Positions 49,126 through 60,623 are shown, counted from the stretch's first letter. The stretch: 64,000 nt of DNA from Rehaibacterium terrae (GCF_014202935.1 NZ_JACHHX010000009.1:1-64000), one strand, 5' to 3'. Notes: generated by a model from the letters alone, not told the origin. Program-made: numbers and translations.

Positions 49126-49163
49126 ATGCGGCTCCCTCGCGCCCCCGGGCGTGCGGGCCACCT

Positions 49164-49248
<85 letters not shown>

Positions 49249-49255
49249 TATCGCT

Positions 49256-49286
49256 GAAAAAGGCCCGCCACTGGCGGGCCTTTTTC
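49256..49286 (+). terminator. Terminator after tRNA-Leu
   Basis: A 14-base stem (AAAAAGGCCCGCCA/TGGCGGGCCTTTTT) with a single-base loop follows 8 bases after the tRNA. Confidence 0.9.
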
Positions 49287-49398
49287 GTTGCGGCGCGCAT
49301 CGCCCCCGTCTCGGCCGCTGAGACCGCACCCGACTACAAAGACCGCCGGTTAACGGCGGGCGGCGTAGACTTGGTTGCCCGCGTCGGGAATGTCCGCC

Positions 49399-50727
49399 AT
49401 GACGCTGCGCAGCCTGTTCGTCGACTTCAACTCCTACTTCGCCTCGGTCGAGCAGCAGGACGACCCGGCGCTGCGCGGCCGGCCGGTCGGCGTGGTGCCG
49501 GTGATGGCCGAATCGACCTGCTGCATCGCCGCCAGCATCGAGGCCAAGCGCCATGGGGTGAAGACCGGCACCCTGGTGCGCGAGGCGCGCCGGCTGTGTC
49601 CGGACATCGCCATCGTGCCGGCGCGGCCGGCGCGCTACGTGCACTACCACCACGCGCTGCTGGCGGCGATCGAGCGCTGCATTCCGATCCACAAGGTCGG
49701 CTCGATCGACGAGGTCGCCTGCACGCTGCTGGGCAGCCAGCGCCGGCGCGAGCGCGCGGTGGCGCTGGCGCGCGAGATCAAGGCCTCGGTGGCGGAAGTC
49801 GGCGAGTGGCTGCGCTGCTCGATCGGCATCGCCCCCAATGCCTTCCTCGCCAAGACCGCCTCGGACATGCAAAAGCCGGATGGGCTGGTGGTGCTGGAAG
49901 CGGTCGACCTGCCGCAGGCGCTGTACCGGCTGGCACTGAACGACCTGTGCGGCATCGGCCCGGCGATGGAGGCACGGCTGCGCGCGGCCGGCATCACCAC
50001 CGTCGAGCGCTTGTGCGCGGCACCACGCCATGAACTGCGGCGGATCTGGGGCGGCATCGAGGGCGAGCGCTTCCACGCCAGGCTGCACGGCGAGGAGGTC
50101 GAGGATGCACCGACCCGGCGCGGCTCGATCGGTCACTCGCACGTACTGCCGCCGGAGCTGCGCGGCACGGCCGGCGCCAACGCCGTGCTCAAGAAACTGC
50201 TGCAGAAGGCGGCGATGCGCCTGCGCGGCGAGAACCTGCTGGCCGGTGCGCTGCAGGTGAAGGTGAAGTATGTCGGCGCCGACCCGTGGGAGGCGGCGGT
50301 GGAGTTCGACCACTGCGACGACACCCGCGCCCTGCTGCACCGGCTGGGCGAACTGATTGCGCGCCGCCGCGACCGCCGGCCGGTGCTCGCCGTGGGCGTG
50401 ACCCTGCTGCGGCTGATCGAGCGCAGCCAGAGCAGCGGCTCGCTGTTCGGCCAGCAGGACGAGGCCGAGGCGCGCGCGCTCAATGCGGTGATCGACCGCA
50501 TCAACGAGAAATACGGCCTCAACAAGATCTACTTCGGCGGCGCCCAGGACGCGCTGACCGCGGCGCCGATGCGCATCCCGTTCAACCGCATTCCCGACGC
50601 CACGCACGAGCAGGAGGCGGAGAAGAACGAGCTGTGGCTCGAGCGCATCCGCCAGGCGCGGGTGCTGGCGGAGGCCGAGCACCGGCGCGTGGAGGGGCTC
50701 AGGCGGAAGCCGACGCGGGCCCCTTGA
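49399..50727 (+). CDS. Y-family DNA polymerase (DinB/UmuC-like)
   Basis: This is a lesion-bypass polymerase. The 442-residue product has the palm motif LFVDFNSYFASVEQ with Asp9, SIDEVA with Asp104/Glu105, and the helix-hairpin-helix GIGPAMEARLRAAGITT. A little-finger domain follows. It differs from canonical DinB in sequence and resembles a Y-polymerase branch common in Xanthomonadales. No imuA or dnaE2 is adjacent. Alternative starts are 49390 and 49375; 49399 has the better ribosome site (GGGA). Confidence 0.88.
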   Translation: MTLRSLFVDFNSYFASVEQQDDPALRGRPVGVVPVMAESTCCIAASIEAKRHGVKTGTLVREARRLCPDIAIVPARPARYVHYHHALLAAIERCIPIHKVGSIDEVACTLLGSQRRRERAVALAREIKASVAEVGEWLRCSIGIAPNAFLAKTASDMQKPDGLVVLEAVDLPQALYRLALNDLCGIGPAMEARLRAAGITTVERLCAAPRHELRRIWGGIEGERFHARLHGEEVEDAPTRRGSIGHSHVLPPELRGTAGANAVLKKLLQKAAMRLRGENLLAGALQVKVKYVGADPWEAAVEFDHCDDTRALLHRLGELIARRRDRRPVLAVGVTLLRLIERSQSSGSLFGQQDEAEARALNAVIDRINEKYGLNKIYFGGAQDALTAAPMRIPFNRIPDATHEQEAEKNELWLERIRQARVLAEAEHRRVEGLRRKPTRAP

Positions 50728-51112
50728 GTTCGAGCAGGTTGCCCTCGGGGTCGTACAGGTACAGCGACGGCCCGCGGCCTTCGGCACCGTAGCGCTGGCC
50801 GTACTCGCCGAGGCGCGCACCGTGGGCGACGAGGTGGGCACGGAGGGCGTCGAGATCCCAGGGCTCGATGCGCAGGCACAGATGATCGAGGTTGCGCCCT
50901 TCCTCGCCGGGCGGTGCGCCGCCGGCGCGGCCGATCGCGCCGGCGACATCGACGATGTCGATCAGGGCACGGCCGGCACACAGCTGGATCAGGCCGAGGT
51001 CCGGCTGCTCGCGCTCGACCGGGCAACCCAGCGCCTCGACGTAGAAACGCACCAGCGCCCGCGGGTCGCGGGCGCGCAGCACGACATGGTCGATGCCGAG
51101 GACGCGGAACAT
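50699..51112 (-). CDS. VOC-family (glyoxalase-like) protein
   Basis: The 137-residue protein has the vicinal-oxygen-chelate fold pattern: IDHVVLRARDPRALVRFYVE, LDHLCLRIEPWDL and SLYLYDPEGNLLELKGP. Metal-ligand candidates are the histidines in DHVV and DHLC, and the glutamate in NLLELKG. Substrate unknown. Its 3' end overlaps the polymerase gene by 29 bases on the opposite strand. Confidence 0.85.
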   Translation of the reverse strand: MFRVLGIDHVVLRARDPRALVRFYVEALGCPVEREQPDLGLIQLCAGRALIDIVDVAGAIGRAGGAPPGEEGRNLDHLCLRIEPWDLDALRAHLVAHGARLGEYGQRYGAEGRGPSLYLYDPEGNLLELKGPASASA

Positions 51113-51141
51113 GCGCGTATCTTCGCGCCCCCCTGCTCGGC

Positions 51142-51173
51142 CGTCATCCCGTGCCGACGCACGGGATGACGGC
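51142..51173 (-). terminator. Hairpin terminator between purA and VOC gene
   Basis: A perfect 14-base stem (CCGTCATCCCGTGC/GCACGGGATGACGG) with a 4-base loop follows purA by 9 bases. It contains the CGTCATCCCG core shared with the dispersed REP-like repeats. Confidence 0.65.
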
Positions 51174-51181
51174 GGCAGGGA

Positions 51182-52522
<1,341 letters not shown>

Positions 52523-52607
52523 CTAGGCTCGGCCTCCTGCCTCGCCAAGTCGCCCCGCCTCCGGCTCCTGCCTCCGGCGCTCACGCCCGCGCGTGAGTCC
52601 ACCGGAC

Positions 52608-52667
52608 TCACGCCAGCGCGGGCGCTCGCCCCCACTGGGCGCCCAAAACCACCACCGACTGACCCAT
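52608..52667 (-). other. Duplicated purA start making a 19-codon open frame
   Basis: From ATG at 52667 the frame reads [13 protein letters not shown], identical to PurA's first 13 residues. An extra base then shifts it to RAPALA and TGA at 52608. The match to 52437-52474 is near-perfect over about 41 bases (one substitution and one extra C). It may be a decoy start or an upstream open frame for purA, or simply the scar of an insertion event. GGAG lies about 13 bases before the ATG. Confidence 0.8.
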
Positions 52668-52754
52668 CGCACCAGACTCCAGAATGAATTGGCGACCTGT
52701 CCTGCGAACGCCGACAGGCACGACGGGCGCGCGATCTGCGCACCCCAGACACGG

Positions 52755-52783
52755 AAAAAGCCGGGGGACCGCCCCGGCTTTTG
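52755..52783 (-). terminator. Terminator of the hfl operon
   Basis: A perfect stem AAAAGCCGGGG/CCCCGGCTTTT lies 85 bases beyond the DUF2065 stop and upstream of purA. It separates the two transcription units. Confidence 0.85.
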
Positions 52784-52868
52784 CGAATTATCCCGGAAAA
52801 CGCCTGGGATTGCAGGCGGGCATCCCGGGGCACGAAGCCGGCGGCTTGCGCCGCCCCGGCCAGCCCCG

Positions 52869-53054
52869 TCAGCGCACGAACTGCAGGGCCAGCAGCCCCA
52901 GCACGATCATGACCGCACCGCCGGTGCGCAGGGTGCGGTCATGGGTCCGGATCAGCTGTGCGGCCGCCTGCTTCCAGGTCTGAGGGGCGACGAACAGGAA
53001 CAGCCCCTCGATCACCAGCACCAGGCACAGCGCGGCCAGCAGGTCGGCGAGCAT
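52869..53054 (-). CDS. DUF2065 small membrane protein
   Basis: The 61-residue protein has two hydrophobic helices (LADLLAALCLVLVIEGLFLF and VMIVLGLLALQF). It matches the DUF2065 (YjeT) family, which regularly lies between hflC and purA. Function unknown. It follows hflC by 7 bases. Confidence 0.88.
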   Translation of the reverse strand: MLADLLAALCLVLVIEGLFLFVAPQTWKQAAAQLIRTHDRTLRTGGAVMIVLGLLALQFVR

Positions 53055-53061
53055 GCCCCGC

Positions 53062-53937
53062 TCAGCGTGCCGGCACGCGCGCGCCCTGCTCGAAGTAGCG
53101 CAGGAACTCGGCGTTGCGGTCGAGCACCATCACGCCCTCGCCGTCGGCGAAGGCGCGACGGTAGGCCTCCAGACTGCGGTAGAACGCATAGAACTCGGCA
53201 TCGCGGCCGTAGGCACCGGCGTAGATCTCGGCGGCACGGGCATCGCCCTCACCGCGCAGCCGCTGGGCGTCGCGCTCGGCCTCGGCCACGATCACCACGC
53301 GCTGGCGTTCGGCGTCGGAACGGATCCGCTCGGCCGCCTCCTGGCCTTCCGCGCGCAACTGGTTGGCGACGCGCAGGCGCTCGGCGCGCATGCGGTCGAA
53401 CACCGAGCCGATGACCGTGCTGTCCTCGGGCAGGTCGATGCGCTTGATGCGCACGTCCACCACCTCGATGCCGAGGCTCTCGCTGGCCTGGTTGGCCACC
53501 TGGATGAAGCGCTGGGCGAGGTAGGCGCGTTCGCCCGAGACCACGTCCTGCAGGGTGCGCTGGTTGATCTCGTTGCGGATCGCCTCGGTGACGATCGGCC
53601 GCAGGCGCTGCAGGGCCGCCAGCTCGTTGCCGGCGGTGCCCTGGTAGTAGCGGCGCACGTCGCGGATGCGCCACTTCACGAAGAAGTCGACGTTGACGTC
53701 CTTCTTCTCGCTGGTGAGGTAGCGCTCGGGCTGGGCGTCGAGGGTGAGGATGCGGCGGTCGAAGACCAGCACGCTCTGCACCAGCGGCAGCTTGAAGTGG
53801 ATGCCGGGCTGGATGTCGCTCTCGACCACGCGGCCGAACTGGAAGCGGATGCCGACCTGGTTCTCGCGCACCTGGTAGACCGAGCCCATGCCCAGCAGGA
53901 CGGCCAGGACGGCGACAATGACGATGATCGGCCTCAT
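53062..53937 (-). CDS. hflC: FtsH protease modulator HflC
   Basis: HflC and HflK form a membrane complex around FtsH that regulates its proteolysis. The 291-residue protein has one N-terminal helix and an SPFH/band-7 domain (VREN-QVGIRFQFGRVVE, then PGIHFKLPLVQSV). It ends with a long charged helix. ATGA overlap with hflK. Confidence 0.95.
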   Translation of the reverse strand: MRPIIVIVAVLAVLLGMGSVYQVRENQVGIRFQFGRVVESDIQPGIHFKLPLVQSVLVFDRRILTLDAQPERYLTSEKKDVNVDFFVKWRIRDVRRYYQGTAGNELAALQRLRPIVTEAIRNEINQRTLQDVVSGERAYLAQRFIQVANQASESLGIEVVDVRIKRIDLPEDSTVIGSVFDRMRAERLRVANQLRAEGQEAAERIRSDAERQRVVIVAEAERDAQRLRGEGDARAAEIYAGAYGRDAEFYAFYRSLEAYRRAFADGEGVMVLDRNAEFLRYFEQGARVPAR

Positions 53938-55073
53938 CGGCGGCTCTCCTCACGGCCGGTGCGGCCGGTGCGACTGGTGCGTGGCGAGGTGTCGGTGGAC
54001 GGTGCCAGCGCTGGCAACGCGGCACTGGCGGCCGGCAGGCGGCTCATCGGGGCATCGCCCGCGCTCTGGCCGCCCAGCGGCAGGTACAGCACGTTGCCGC
54101 TGTCGCCGGAGTAGACCTTGCGGTTGTTGGCAAGCACTTCCTGCATCGTCTCCAGATAGAGGCGGCGACGGGTGACCTCGGGCGCCTTGCGGTACTCGTC
54201 GACCAGCAGGCGGAAGCGCTCGGCATCGCCTTCGGCGCGGGCGATCATGGCCTGCTTGTAGCCCTCGGCCTCGGTGCGGATACGGGCAGCGGTACCACGC
54301 GCCTCCGGGACCACCTTGCTGGCGTAGGCCTGGGCCTCGCTCTCGATGCGCTCGCGGTCCTCGCGGGCGCTGATCGCATCGTCGAAGGCCTCGCGCACTT
54401 CCGCCGGCGGGCGGGCGTTCTGCAGGTTGAGCACGCTCACCTGCAGGCCGGTGCCGTAGCTGTCCAGCGTGGCCTGCAGACGGGTGCGCGCCTCGGCGGC
54501 CAGCGCGGCGCGCTCGCCGGTGAGGATGGTGTCCATCTCGTTGCTGCCGATCACGTCGCGTACGGCGCTCTCGGCGGCCTGGCGCAGGGTGTCGTCGGGT
54601 TCGCGGGTGCCGAACAGGTAGCCGCGCGGATCGGACACCAGGTACTGCACGTTGAACTCGATCTGGACGATGTTCTCGTCGCGGGTCAGCAGACGCACCT
54701 GGTCGGACAGGCTGCGCACCTGGGTGACGTCGACCTTCTCGACCGTCTCGATCGGGCGCGGCCACTTGAAGTTGGGGCCGGGCGACATCAGCCGGTCGAA
54801 CTTGCCGAAACGCAGCACCACGCCGCGCTGGCGCTCGTCGATCATCTGCCAGCTGTCGAACACGATCCAGATCGCCAGCAGCAGCACGGCCCAGCCGAGC
54901 AGGCCGCCGGCGCCGGGCGCGCCGCCCTTGCCGTTGCGCGGCGGCGAGCCGCCGCCGAAGACGCGGCCGAGATTGGCCTTGAGGCGGTTGAGGAAGGCCT
55001 CGACGTCGTCGCCGGGATCGCGTCCCTTCCAGGGCTCCTTGCCGCCGCCTTTACCCGGTTCGTTCCAAGCCAT
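53934..55073 (-). CDS. hflK: FtsH protease modulator HflK
   Basis: The 379-residue partner of HflC starts MAWNEPGKGGGKEPWKGRDP, a typical HflK glycine-rich N-terminus. One membrane helix (about 53-72) and the SPFH domain (DERQRGVVLRFGKFDRLMSP) follow. The C-terminal tail is rich in serine, threonine and arginine. Confidence 0.95.
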   Translation of the reverse strand: MAWNEPGKGGGKEPWKGRDPGDDVEAFLNRLKANLGRVFGGGSPPRNGKGGAPGAGGLLGWAVLLLAIWIVFDSWQMIDERQRGVVLRFGKFDRLMSPGPNFKWPRPIETVEKVDVTQVRSLSDQVRLLTRDENIVQIEFNVQYLVSDPRGYLFGTREPDDTLRQAAESAVRDVIGSNEMDTILTGERAALAAEARTRLQATLDSYGTGLQVSVLNLQNARPPAEVREAFDDAISAREDRERIESEAQAYASKVVPEARGTAARIRTEAEGYKQAMIARAEGDAERFRLLVDEYRKAPEVTRRRLYLETMQEVLANNRKVYSGDSGNVLYLPLGGQSAGDAPMSRLPAASAALPALAPSTDTSPRTSRTGRTGREESRR

Positions 55074-55175
55074 CCGTATCTCTCCTGTCCGGCGCCCGAT
55101 CCACCCGTCGCCGGGCCGCAGCGGGCCGGGATATCGCGGGTCGAGGGAATGGCGCGCCGATGCGCAGTGGGCCGT

Positions 55176-56507
55176 TCAACCGCCCCGATTGTAGGAACCC
55201 CCACCGTGAGCGGCAAGCAAAAGTGCTTTGAGCGGTGCCGCTTCGGGCAACACGGCGAGCTGTTCGGCGGTGCTGCGTGGCATGTCCAGGTCGAGCCGCC
55301 AGCCGTCGTCCTCGACCCGTTCGCCCCGCACTGCGCCCAGCTCGTAGAGACGGGCGCGCAATCGTCCAGCCGAACCGGGCAGATGCAACCCGGCCCGCAA
55401 TCGCACCACGGCGAAACGCTCGGCCAGCGCCTGCCGCAGCAGCTCCAGCCCCTGCCCGCTCATCGCCGACAGCCAGACCCGCTCGTGGCCCTGGCCGGGA
55501 TGGTCGCGGCGCGGGGCGGCGCCCTCGATGCGGTCGATCTTGTTGTAGACCAGCAGTTGCGGCAGTTCGCCGGCGCCGATTTCCTCCAGCACCGCGTCGA
55601 CCTGGGCGATGCGCTCGTCGCGCAATGGGTCGGCGGCGTCGATCACGTGCAGCAGCAGATCGGCATCGCGCGCCTCCGACAGCGTCGAACGGAACGCGGC
55701 GACCAGCTCGTGCGGCAGATCGCGCACGAAACCCACCGTGTCGGACAGCACCAGCGGCCCGCAGTCCAGCCCCTCGACCCGGCGCACGGTCGGGTCGAGG
55801 GTGGCGAACAGCTGGTCGGCGGCATAGACGCCGGCACCGGTCAGGGCGTTGAACAGGGTCGACTTGCCGGCGTTGGTGTAGCCGACCAAGGCCACCCGCG
55901 GCACCTCGTTGCGCAACCGCGCACGGCGCATCTGGGCGCGTTGCACCTCGACCTTGTCGAGCTGGCGCTGCAGCGACTCCACACGCCGCTGCAACAGGCG
56001 GCGATCCATTTCGAGCTGGGTCTCGCCCGGGCCGCGCAGGCCGATGGCGCCGCCGCGCTGGCGCTCCAGGTGGGTCCAGCCGCGCACCAGCCGGGTCGCC
56101 AGGTGCTTGAGCTGGGCCAGCTCGACCTGCAGCTTGCCTTCGTGCGAGCGCGCGCGCAGGGCGAAGATGTCGAGGATCAGGCCGGTACGGTCGATCACGC
56201 GCCGTTGCAGGGCGCGCTCGAGATTGCGCACCTGCACCGGGCTCAGTTGATGATTGACCAGCACCAGGTCGGCGCCGGTCGTGTCGCAGAGCATCCTGGC
56301 TTCCTCGACCTTGCCGCTGCCGAGGTAGTAACCGGGATTGGGCCGGTCGATGCGCGCGGTGAGCGTGGCGGCGATGGTGGCGCCCGCCGAGCGGGCCAGC
56401 TCGGCGAACTCCTCCAGCGGATCATCGTCCGGCGACCCGCCCCCGCGCGCGGGCGGCAGGGGCTGGATCAGCAGGGCGTGCTCGCCCCGTTTGGATCGCT
56501 CGAACAC
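55176..56507 (-). CDS. hflX: GTPase HflX
   Basis: HflX is a ribosome-associated GTPase that splits stalled ribosomes under stress. The 443-residue product has the N-terminal HflX domain (NPGYYLGSGKVEEA), the conserved GPGETQLEMDRR, and the G domain with GYTNAGKST, DTVGFVRDLP and NKID. It follows hfq by 7 bases. Confidence 0.96.
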   Translation of the reverse strand: MFERSKRGEHALLIQPLPPARGGGSPDDDPLEEFAELARSAGATIAATLTARIDRPNPGYYLGSGKVEEARMLCDTTGADLVLVNHQLSPVQVRNLERALQRRVIDRTGLILDIFALRARSHEGKLQVELAQLKHLATRLVRGWTHLERQRGGAIGLRGPGETQLEMDRRLLQRRVESLQRQLDKVEVQRAQMRRARLRNEVPRVALVGYTNAGKSTLFNALTGAGVYAADQLFATLDPTVRRVEGLDCGPLVLSDTVGFVRDLPHELVAAFRSTLSEARDADLLLHVIDAADPLRDERIAQVDAVLEEIGAGELPQLLVYNKIDRIEGAAPRRDHPGQGHERVWLSAMSGQGLELLRQALAERFAVVRLRAGLHLPGSAGRLRARLYELGAVRGERVEDDGWRLDLDMPRSTAEQLAVLPEAAPLKALLLAAHGGGSYNRGG

Positions 56508-56514
56508 CGGGGCG

Positions 56515-56787
56515 TCACGCCTCCGCGCCGTCGCCTTCGTCGGCGCTGCCGGACGGTGCCGATCCGCCGCCCGGACCGAGGCGGACGTTGCGCGCCGGCA
56601 CCACGGTGGAAATCGCGTGCTTGTAGACCATCTGGCTCACCGTGTTGCGCAGCAGGACCACGAACTGGTCGAAGCTCTCGATGGTGCCCTGCAGCTTGAT
56701 GCCGTTGACCAGGTAGATCGAGACCGGCACGCGCTCACGACGCAGGGCGTTGAGAAAAGGATCCTGCAGGGACTGTCCCTTGGACAT
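56515..56787 (-). CDS. hfq: RNA chaperone Hfq
   Basis: Hfq is a hexameric RNA chaperone that pairs small RNAs with mRNAs. The 90-residue product has the Sm1 motif ([20 protein letters not shown] plus NGIKLQG) and Sm2 ([13 protein letters not shown]). An acidic, glycine-serine C-terminal tail ends it. The start at 56787 gives the invariant [13 protein letters not shown]. It lies between miaA and hflX. Confidence 0.97.
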   Translation of the reverse strand: MSKGQSLQDPFLNALRRERVPVSIYLVNGIKLQGTIESFDQFVVLLRNTVSQMVYKHAISTVVPARNVRLGPGGGSAPSGSADEGDGAEA

Positions 56788-56902
56788 GGTGGACTCCGGT
56801 TGTTGTTGTGGCGCGCCAGACCGGCGCGTTCCCCGGCCAATGGGTCCTGGCCGGCAAGCGGGGGCGTGCGCCCCCGCCCCGCATGGTACACCCGGCCGGC
56901 GG

Positions 56903-57850
56903 TCAGCGGCCGAGGAAGCGCCGCCGGGCGACGTCGAGTTCGGCGCGGTCGGCCAGCGGATCCAGCCAGCGCGCGTCCAGCTCGCCGCGCAGCCAGGTGA
57001 GCTGGCGCTTGGCGAGCTGGCGGGTGGCGGCGATGGCCCGGGCGCGGAAGGTGGCGGCATCGGTTTCGCCGGCCAGATGCGCCCAGGCCTGACGGTAGCC
57101 GACCGCCCGCAACGCCGGCAGGTCCGGGTGCAGACGCGGATCGGCGCGCAGCCGGCGCACCTCGTCGAGGAAGCCCGCCGCCAGCATCGCATCGAAGCGC
57201 TCGGCGATGCGGGCATGCAGCACGGCCCGCTCGCGTGGGGCGAGCACCAGTCTGAGCACGCGGAACGGGAACGGCCGCCGCTGCGTGGCCCGCTGCCAGT
57301 CGCTGATCGGCCGGCCGCTGAGCCGCCACACTTCCAGCGCACGCATGATCCGCTGCGGATCGGTGGCGTGGATGCGCGCGGCGGCCTCCGGGTCGACCTT
57401 CGCCAGCTCGGCATGCAGCGCCGGCCAGCCGCGTTCGGCGGCCTCGGCGGCGATCGCTTCGCGCACCGCCGGATCGGCTTCCGGCATCTCCGACAGCCCG
57501 TGCAGCAGGGCATGGAAGTACAGCCCGGTGCCGCCAACCAGCAGCGGCACCCGGCCCTGCGCGGCGAGCTCGCGCATCGCCGCCAGTGCGTCGCGGGCGA
57601 ACTCGGCCGCCGAGTAGCTCTGGTGCGGCTCGCGGATGTCGATCAGGCGGTGCGGCGCGCGCGCCAGCAACGCGGCGTCGGGCTTGGCGGTACCGATGTC
57701 CATGCCGCGGTACACCAGCGCCGAATCGACGCTGACGATTTCCGTGCCGAGCAACTCGGTCCAGTCCGCCGCCAGCGCGGTCTTGCCCGAGGCGGTCGGC
57801 CCCATCAGGGCAATGGCCAGCGGGCGGCGGTCCGCGCGGGAATCGGTCAC
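56903..57850 (-). CDS. miaA: tRNA dimethylallyltransferase
   Basis: MiaA adds a dimethylallyl group to A37 of tRNAs reading UNN codons. The 315-residue product has the P-loop [36 protein letters not shown] and the [12 protein letters not shown] motif. Confidence 0.96.
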   Translation of the reverse strand: MTDSRADRRPLAIALMGPTASGKTALAADWTELLGTEIVSVDSALVYRGMDIGTAKPDAALLARAPHRLIDIREPHQSYSAAEFARDALAAMRELAAQGRVPLLVGGTGLYFHALLHGLSEMPEADPAVREAIAAEAAERGWPALHAELAKVDPEAAARIHATDPQRIMRALEVWRLSGRPISDWQRATQRRPFPFRVLRLVLAPRERAVLHARIAERFDAMLAAGFLDEVRRLRADPRLHPDLPALRAVGYRQAWAHLAGETDAATFRARAIAATRQLAKRQLTWLRGELDARWLDPLADRAELDVARRRFLGR

Positions 57851-57857
57851 GGCCGGA

Positions 57858-59348
57858 TCAACCGCGCGCGGCCTGCAGCTCGGCCTGCACCTGGTCGAAG
57901 GTGGCCTGGATGGTCGCCGAGGGCGCGCGGTCGGCGCGGCTGACCAGCCAGATCGCCAGCGAAGCGAGCAGCACGCCAGGCACCATCTCGTACAGTCCGA
58001 ACCAGCCGAACTGCTTCCACACGATCACCGTCGCCGCACCGACCAGCATGCCGGCCAGCGCGCCGTTGCGGGTCATGCGCTTCCACATGAGCGAGATCAC
58101 CACCACCGGGCCGAAGGCGGCGCCGAAGCCGGCCCAGGCATAGCTGACCAGCCCGAGCACGCGGCTGTCCGGGTCGGCGGCCAGGCCGATCGCCAGCAGC
58201 GCCACGCCGAGCACGGTCAAGCGCCCCACCCACACCAGCTCGCGCTGGCTGGCGCGCGGGCGGATGAAGGGCTTGTAGAAATCCTCGGTCAGCGCGCTGG
58301 AGCACACCAGCAGCTGGGCGCTGAGCGTGCTCATGATCGCGGCCAGGATGGCCGAGAGCAGGATGCCGGCCAGCCACGGATTGAACAGCACGCCGACCAG
58401 CGCGATGAACACGCGCTCGGGGTTGGCCAGCACCGCGTCGGCCTGCGCCGGGTGCCCCAGGAACCAGGCAATGCCGAACAGGCCCACGCCCATCGCGCCG
58501 AGCAGGCACAGGATCATCCAGGTCATGGCGATCCGCCGCGCGGCCGGGATCGCCCGCACCGACTCGGCCGCCATGAAGCGCGCCAGGATGTGCGGCTGGC
58601 CGAAGTAGCCCAGCCCCCAGGCCATCAGCGAGACGATCCCGACCAGCGAAGTGCCGCGGAAGAAATCGAGATAGGCCGGATCGGCCGCCTCGATCGCCGC
58701 CAGGCTGGTGGTGAGGCCGCCGCCGGCATGGATCACCGCGATCGGCGTGACGATCAGCGCCAGGAACATCAGGCTGGCCTGCACGGTGTCGGTCCAGCTC
58801 ACCGCCAGGAAGCCGCCGACGAAGGTGTAGGTCACCGTCGCCGCCGCGCCGACCCACAGGGCGGTCGCGTAGGGCACGCCGAACACGCTCTCGAACAGGC
58901 GCGCGCCGGCGACGATGCCGGACGAGGCGTAGACCGCGAAGAACACCAGGATCACCACGGCCGACAGCACGCGCAGGACTCGGCTGTCGTCCTCGAAACG
59001 GTAGGTGAAGTAGTCCGGCAGCGTCAGCGAATTGTGGGTGCGCTCGGTATACACCCGCAGCCGGCCGGCGACCAGCGTCCAGTTCAGCCAGGCGCCGAGG
59101 GTCAGTCCGATGGCGATCCAGCTCTCGGCCAGTCCGCTGGCGAACAGCGCGCCGGGCAACCCGAGCAGCAGCCAGCCGCTCATGTCCGAGGCGCCGGCGG
59201 CCAGCGCGGTGACGAAGCTGCCCAGGCGACGGCCGCCGAGGATGTAGTCGTCGAAGCTGCGGGTGAAACGGTAGGCGACGAAGCCGATGCCGATCATCAC
59301 CACGATGTAGACGGCGAAGGTGATGTACAGCGGCGAGAAGGCGGTCAT
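57858..59348 (-). CDS. putP: Sodium/proline symporter
   Basis: The 496-residue protein is a sodium:solute symporter with about 13 membrane segments. It has the PutP pattern [40 protein letters not shown]. It probably imports proline using a sodium gradient. It lies 7 bases upstream of miaA on the same strand and is divergent from the AlkB-like gene. Confidence 0.93.
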   Translation of the reverse strand: MTAFSPLYITFAVYIVVMIGIGFVAYRFTRSFDDYILGGRRLGSFVTALAAGASDMSGWLLLGLPGALFASGLAESWIAIGLTLGAWLNWTLVAGRLRVYTERTHNSLTLPDYFTYRFEDDSRVLRVLSAVVILVFFAVYASSGIVAGARLFESVFGVPYATALWVGAAATVTYTFVGGFLAVSWTDTVQASLMFLALIVTPIAVIHAGGGLTTSLAAIEAADPAYLDFFRGTSLVGIVSLMAWGLGYFGQPHILARFMAAESVRAIPAARRIAMTWMILCLLGAMGVGLFGIAWFLGHPAQADAVLANPERVFIALVGVLFNPWLAGILLSAILAAIMSTLSAQLLVCSSALTEDFYKPFIRPRASQRELVWVGRLTVLGVALLAIGLAADPDSRVLGLVSYAWAGFGAAFGPVVVISLMWKRMTRNGALAGMLVGAATVIVWKQFGWFGLYEMVPGVLLASLAIWLVSRADRAPSATIQATFDQVQAELQAARG

Positions 59349-59463
59349 GCGCGGGGTCCCCGTTGGCGGCGCGGCGCGGCGCAGCGGCCAAGCTTAACCG
59401 GCCCGCTTGCGCCGGCCTACTGCCGGAGTACGCTGGTGCGCATCCCGCTCCGGAGGTTGCCCG

Positions 59464-60474
59464 ATGCCGCGCTGGAAGTCGCTGGGTTTCCTGCTGGTTT
59501 TCGTCGTGCCGGCACTGATGCCGGCCGCGGCCTGGCTGGGCGTGGCCACGGGCGCGCCGGACGCCGCCGCCTGGTTCCCGCTGCTGTTCCTGTTCGTGCT
59601 GCTGCCGCTGGCCGACTACGCCATCGGTCACGACCCGCGCAATCCCGACGCCGCGCAGATGGCGGCATTGGAGAATTCCCTCTGGTTTCGCGCCCTGCCC
59701 CTGCTCGCGCTGCCGGTGCAGGCATGGCTGCTCGCCTGGTCGGGCCGGCACTTCGTCGAGGCCGATTACGGGCCGATCGGCGCCGCCGGCTGGCTGCTGT
59801 CGCAGGGCGTGGTCGGCGGCGTGCTGCTCACCACCGTCGGCTACCACGGCTTCAAGATCGAGCACGTGCGCGGCCACCATGTCCATGTCGCGACGCCCGC
59901 GGACGCGTCCAGCGCCCGGCTCGGCCAGAGCCTGTGGCATTTCCTGCCGCGCGCGCTCTGGCGCAACACCGTCAACGCCTGGCGGCTGGAGGCCGCGCGC
60001 CTGCGTCGTCGCGGCCTGCCGTGGTGGCACTGGCGCAACGAACTGATCGGCTGGACGGCACTGTGGCTGGCGCTGACTGGCACGTTCGCGTGGTCGCTCG
60101 GCGGCGCGGGCCTGCTGTTCTTCCTTGCTCAGGGCCTCTTCGCCGCCTGCTCGCTGGAGGTCATCAACTACGTCGAGCACTACGGACTGGAGCGGCGACG
60201 TCTGCCGGACGGCCGCTACGAGCGGCCCACCCGCCTGCACAGCTGGAATTCGGACTACGCGCTCAGCAACCTGCTGCTGTTCCAGCTGCAGCGCCACTCC
60301 GACCACCACGAGACGCCGCGCCGGCGCTACCCGGCGCTGCTGCACCACCCCGAGAGCCCGCAGTTGCCCGGCGGCTATGCGGCGATGTTCGTGCTGGCGC
60401 TGCTGCCGCCGCTGTGGTTCCGGGTGATCGACCCGCGCGTGCGCACATTCCGCGACACGCCGGCCTCCGTGTAG
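59464..60474 (+). CDS. AlkB-like membrane monooxygenase lacking first histidine box
   Basis: The 336-residue protein follows the alkane 1-monooxygenase family: multiple membrane helices, KIEHVRGHHVHVATP (131-145), NYVEHYG (235-241) and LQRHSDHH (275-282). The first histidine box (HEL-x-H), normally about 25-30 residues before EHxRGHH, is missing; GGVLLTTVGY runs directly into HGFKIEH. Length is shorter than the usual 370-400. If the di-iron site needs that box, the protein is probably inactive as a hydroxylase. No rubredoxin gene is adjacent. Confidence 0.85.
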   Translation: MPRWKSLGFLLVFVVPALMPAAAWLGVATGAPDAAAWFPLLFLFVLLPLADYAIGHDPRNPDAAQMAALENSLWFRALPLLALPVQAWLLAWSGRHFVEADYGPIGAAGWLLSQGVVGGVLLTTVGYHGFKIEHVRGHHVHVATPADASSARLGQSLWHFLPRALWRNTVNAWRLEAARLRRRGLPWWHWRNELIGWTALWLALTGTFAWSLGGAGLLFFLAQGLFAACSLEVINYVEHYGLERRRLPDGRYERPTRLHSWNSDYALSNLLLFQLQRHSDHHETPRRRYPALLHHPESPQLPGGYAAMFVLALLPPLWFRVIDPRVRTFRDTPASV

Positions 60475-60623
60475 GGACGACGCTGTCGTCCACCGCCGGC
60501 GGCGATGGGGGTCGCAGCCGGAACGCGAAGAAGACACCGTGACCGCGGCTTGCGTCGCGCTCGCGGGCAAGGGCCAACCGAACCGCCGGACGTGCGGCTC
60601 ATGCCGCCCCGGCACACCTGGCG

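Noticed and set aside
59464-60474. Fatty acid desaturase
   Set aside because: The EHxRGHHxxVATP and NYxEHYG motifs are those of AlkB-type monooxygenases rather than desaturases.
57636-60542. 968-codon plus-strand frame across putP and the AlkB-like gene
   Set aside because: It is antisense to putP, then out of frame with the AlkB-like gene; no start site or domain.
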